Shown here piece by piece: positions 7,301 to 8,758 of a stretch of 8,758 nt of DNA (within the stretch, counting starts at the first letter, position 1; each line of letters starts with the position of its first letter). The DNA comes from Planctomycetota bacterium (GTDB lineage Bacteria; Planctomycetota; PUPC01; JABMSA01; JAUWKK01). The stretch covers positions 1-8,758 of the forward strand of contig JAUWKK010000095.1 of the NCBI GenBank assembly GCA_030614245.1, in the 5' to 3' direction. The notes under the pieces were generated by a model. That model was given only the letters and a program-made list of their open reading frames with translations. It had not been told where the DNA came from and ran no database searches. A program made the translations under genes and the position numbers.

Positions 7301-8758
7301 GAAAGGCCGTCAGTTCGCTGTGTATTTTCGAGCGCAGTGTATCATCCTGTGCAAGCTCGAGTGCCTCGGCGAGATGTCGGCGTGCCGGCTCGATGTCGCC
7401 ACGGCGCCGCGCGATGGCGCCGAGTTCGTAATGGGCTTCCGCCGCCGTGGCCGGGTTCTTCAGTTTTGCTGCGAGCCGTTTCTGCGTCTGTTGCCAGGGT
7501 TCGATAACCTGTAGCCCCTGCTCCCACGCTATCAGCAGTCGGCCGCCCGCAATCACGAGGTTCCCCGGGCGGCTGCGGCCGTCCCATCGCCAGACGGCGC
7601 TTGCCTTGCCGGTCTTTGGGTCGATGCGATAGAGCGCTTCGGTCGTCGGCACGAGCAGGCCATCGGCGGCAAGTGCGGGGCAGCCTGCGGGATCGCCTTC
7701 CAGCGCATCAGATTCCCACAGGAGCTTTCCGGTGACTGCGTTTATAGCTGCGGCGTTCCTGCCGGAGACGATGACGAGGTCGCCGACGATGCCTGCGAGG
7801 TAGCGCCGTCCGTCGCGGGGCTGGCGCCAGAGCAGTTCACCGGTGCGCGCATCGAACGCGAAGATGAAGTCGCTGTCCTGCGGCGCGGCGAATACCCTAC
7901 CGCCTGCTGCGATGACCGGGTTGTTGGCCCAGCGTTTCGATTGGCGGATGCCGAAATGCTTCAACTGCGGCAGGAGGAAGTTATATCGGTGCAGCCACCT
8001 GGTGGAGCCGTCGTTCTGGTCGACGGCGGCGATGACGCCGGTATTCGAGCATGCGAAGATGAGGCCGCCGTAAGCCGCCGCCGGCGCGGGTGTCGAGCCG
8101 ATGCCGAGATGGTCCGGCGAATTGTGCGAGCAGAGGAACACCCGCCGGAGCAGCTTGCCCGTCGTCCGGTCGAACATTGCGAGGCACGACTCGGCCTCCT
8201 GCCGAAACCGCGTGACGGCGCACCAGACGTGATTGCCGGTGACAACCGGCGGCGAGAGGATGCTGTCGGGCCCGAGCAGCGCTCCGTCGCCCGTGGCGTC
8301 GGCGTCATCGGGAGGGGCGACATCTTCGCTGGCCTTCCAGACGAGTTCGCCGTCTCGCGCCCGAATGGCGTGCGGACGGCCGCCGAGAACGGTATAGTAG
8401 ATGCCGTCGAGCAGATGCCCGCTGCAGATGCGATCATCGAGCCTTTCGAGCCCTGGCAGCGGCGGGTTCTCGGGAAAAGCCCAAAGGCGTTTGCCGTCGC
8501 GGTCGAATGCCGCCGCTGCGACGGTTCCGGAGATGATCGTGCGGCTGCCGTCATCGACGGGCCGGCAGATAAGCGGGATTGGGCGGTTTAGGTACTGCGC
8601 TCCCGAGATCATTTTGTCGCTGATATCGGGCTGGGGCCAGGAGAAGGTCCAGGCGGTGTGGCCGCGGTCGACGAATCCAGGCGCGATAGCCGATTGTGCG
8701 GGCGAGCCGCCGAGAATGGGCCACGTGCTGCTCGTGCTGCTTACCGGCTTGAGTTCGG
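4305..8758 (-). CDS. Giant double PQQ-like beta-propeller/TPR protein with C-terminal CBM9-like domain (5' partial)
   Basis: The frame is open from the TAA at 4305-4307 to the right edge, giving 1,483 visible codons from base 8756. The ATG at 8612 is internal: the 48 codons before it read as protein, including TWPILGGSPAQSAIAPGF, the usual opening of a PQQ-like propeller. Numbering from the first visible codon, residues 1 to about 418 form propeller 1, with about seven D-x(3)-G-x-x-L-W blade motifs (FDRDGKRLW, FDARTGELLW, INAVTGKLLW). About 423-708 is a TPR block (AEAHYELGAIARRRGDIEPA, ALVGLAEAHEQLGNWPRAVD). About 718-1143 is propeller 2, with eight such motifs (LDPATGRTLW, LDATTGKPLW). A helical segment (1153-1223) leads to a CBM9-like beta-sandwich (1233-1465: PPTIDGAIDDDW, LYVGWSEKYLYIAVDVDD, YWAGDGLIISID, WDYI). 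Propellers of this BamB-like kind are usually scaffolds, and I see no CxxCH haem site or sign of quinoprotein catalysis. CBM9 domains bind sugars, often at chain ends. No hydrolase domain is visible, so a surface or envelope binding role is inferred. The signal peptide would lie beyond the window. Confidence 0.93.
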   Translation of the reverse strand, partial: ELKPVSSTSSTWPILGGSPAQSAIAPGFVDRGHTAWTFSWPQPDISDKMISGAQYLNRPIPLICRPVDDGSRTIISGTVAAAAFDRDGKRLWAFPENPPLPGLERLDDRICSGHLLDGIYYTVLGGRPHAIRARDGELVWKASEDVAPPDDADATGDGALLGPDSILSPPVVTGNHVWCAVTRFRQEAESCLAMFDRTTGKLLRRVFLCSHNSPDHLGIGSTPAPAAAYGGLIFACSNTGVIAAVDQNDGSTRWLHRYNFLLPQLKHFGIRQSKRWANNPVIAAGGRVFAAPQDSDFIFAFDARTGELLWRQPRDGRRYLAGIVGDLVIVSGRNAAAINAVTGKLLWESDALEGDPAGCPALAADGLLVPTTEALYRIDPKTGKASAVWRWDGRSRPGNLVIAGGRLLIAWEQGLQVIEPWQQTQKRLAAKLKNPATAAEAHYELGAIARRRGDIEPARRHLAEALELAQDDTLRSKIHSELTAFHLGQAYNSAEALRWQDAAKHSKRALEHARANTSRIEALVGLAEAHEQLGNWPRAVDTWQRLLSEHRASMHSFTSGLSTRCGWFARARIDSIIDAHGRETYARPEAAAAELIEKGSPGDRSPWLKAIGQYPNSTAAGLARLRLADAYEDEPRKAIYHLEQFIREHPRSPELAGVLFRIAGICRKAGRLDEAAAALHRVIDEFPFAMLPDHFAPASEIAERELKRPEFRALQDAADPVLTLPIIKKWRTPAQLTLNSPIITPGAQGTLLISQNAFSKVFFGGLRRARLPYDNLVCRDLETGELLWARSPGNWSGRVIVTNNSLILPSFQQMLALDPATGRTLWLYTHGTARRLLLPHVRRKAKPIPGAEGFDTIITVEADRINGWAPDGDRIYITGTGGRLTCIDSASGRKIWEQNVPASTHRDSVMLSKGIVAVCTTMPGRIIGYDAKTGDARSFVDFEVEGNRMTDLPARFASRGRMAVVLNDSRIHMVDIVKGAELWSHKCTFSVNSIVAAPDGSAVVVVPNTLAAQGKLTALDATTGKPLWAETFKPNEIEAIGVGSDIVVALLYRENANLAVCYDLKSGLKTWESVPLGRVQGGGVHVASGCVAVWGDRLEASAVLLSARDGGVLQRVAPPPVDHIAARLIGGTFCVASNRGCFGYGQIDTERVTGRVEYLLERLRQHRADAEFERAHEAALKAAGLLIQLHRYGKAKAVAAEALADPRVDPVTAERLFDRLSAAREALVEQMPPKLVAYKFDRPPTIDGAIDDDWHAFESARLDGADAIELILPGPGRNAELLPWMERPKNTWPPRWAGPNDLSARLYVGWSEKYLYIAVDVDDSIHRSYKADLNYWAGDGLIISIDCANDGGFEYRRDDLLFTQALVDKPMDDRRNRKEPEGEYRVKIKPNQSGVVYEAAMPWDYIKYIDPEDGTRFGLNITVIDDDGNETSKSVSWSPALFLHHDSYRLLKGFSPEFFGDIILKDRKGAPKPKEGVDENKEK
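6393..6410 (-). repeat. 18-bp direct repeat, copy in propeller 2
   Basis: These 18 bases are identical to 7827-7844, in the same orientation and reading frame, and encode TGELLW in the first blade motif of propeller 2. Flanking bases differ at once on both sides. The cause may be a conserved peptide with the same codon choice, or an old internal duplication or conversion. Confidence 0.6.
7827..7844 (-). repeat. 18-bp direct repeat, copy in propeller 1
   Basis: Identical partner of 6393-6410, encoding TGELLW in about the fifth visible blade motif of propeller 1 (FDARTGELLW). The copies are 1,434 bases apart, which is 478 codons and therefore in frame, so recombination between them would remove the TPR block without shifting the frame. 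Confidence 0.6.

Noticed and set aside
4305..8758. Active PQQ-dependent dehydrogenase
   Set aside because: The blade motifs match the structural PQQ-like/BamB-type repeat. I see no haem CxxCH motif or catalytic signature, and the two-propeller/TPR/CBM9 layout is unlike those enzymes.
1..8758. CRISPR arrays, tRNA or rRNA genes, insertion sequences, phage or defence genes
   Set aside because: No regularly spaced repeats, cloverleaf-like segments, transposase motifs or terminal inverted repeats were seen; coding sequence fills nearly the whole window.

Overview
The window is high-GC, gene-dense bacterial DNA. Its gene content points to the Planctomycetota or a close PVC-group relative: PQQ-like propeller/TPR proteins, a HEAT-fused S41 protease, an NPCBM-domain protein and a HEAT protein with a W-x(3)-WW tail. 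This is inferred from domain style only; there is no rRNA or other marker to fix the taxon. I recognised no RNA gene, transposase, CRISPR array or integration site.

Layout: four long genes lie head to tail on the minus strand and fill positions 126 to the right edge. In order of transcription they are: (1) a very large protein, cut at its 5' end by the window edge, with two PQQ-like beta-propellers, a TPR block between them and a C-terminal CBM9-like domain (4305-8758); (2) a secreted HEAT-PDZ-S41 serine protease of the CtpA/Tsp family (2089-4242); (3) a secreted protein with four degenerate beta-repeats and an NPCBM glycan-binding-type domain (836-2092); (4) a small HEAT-repeat protein (126-839). 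The last three are tightly linked. Protease and NPCBM gene overlap through TTGA, and NPCBM gene and HEAT gene overlap through ATGA, which suggests translational coupling. The only real gap, 62 bases between genes 1 and 2, holds an imperfect palindrome. The left 125 bases appear to carry the 3' tail of a convergent plus-strand gene and a short hairpin.

Working together (inference): at least two products carry credible export signals. Nearly all domains are repeat scaffolds or glycan-binding-type modules, and the only recognisable enzyme is the protease. The simplest reading is an extracytoplasmic assembly in which propeller, TPR and HEAT surfaces present or recognise proteins or glycans and the S41 protease processes a partner. 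No substrate can be named from the sequence. The individual families are known; the four-gene combination is what deserves a comparative check.
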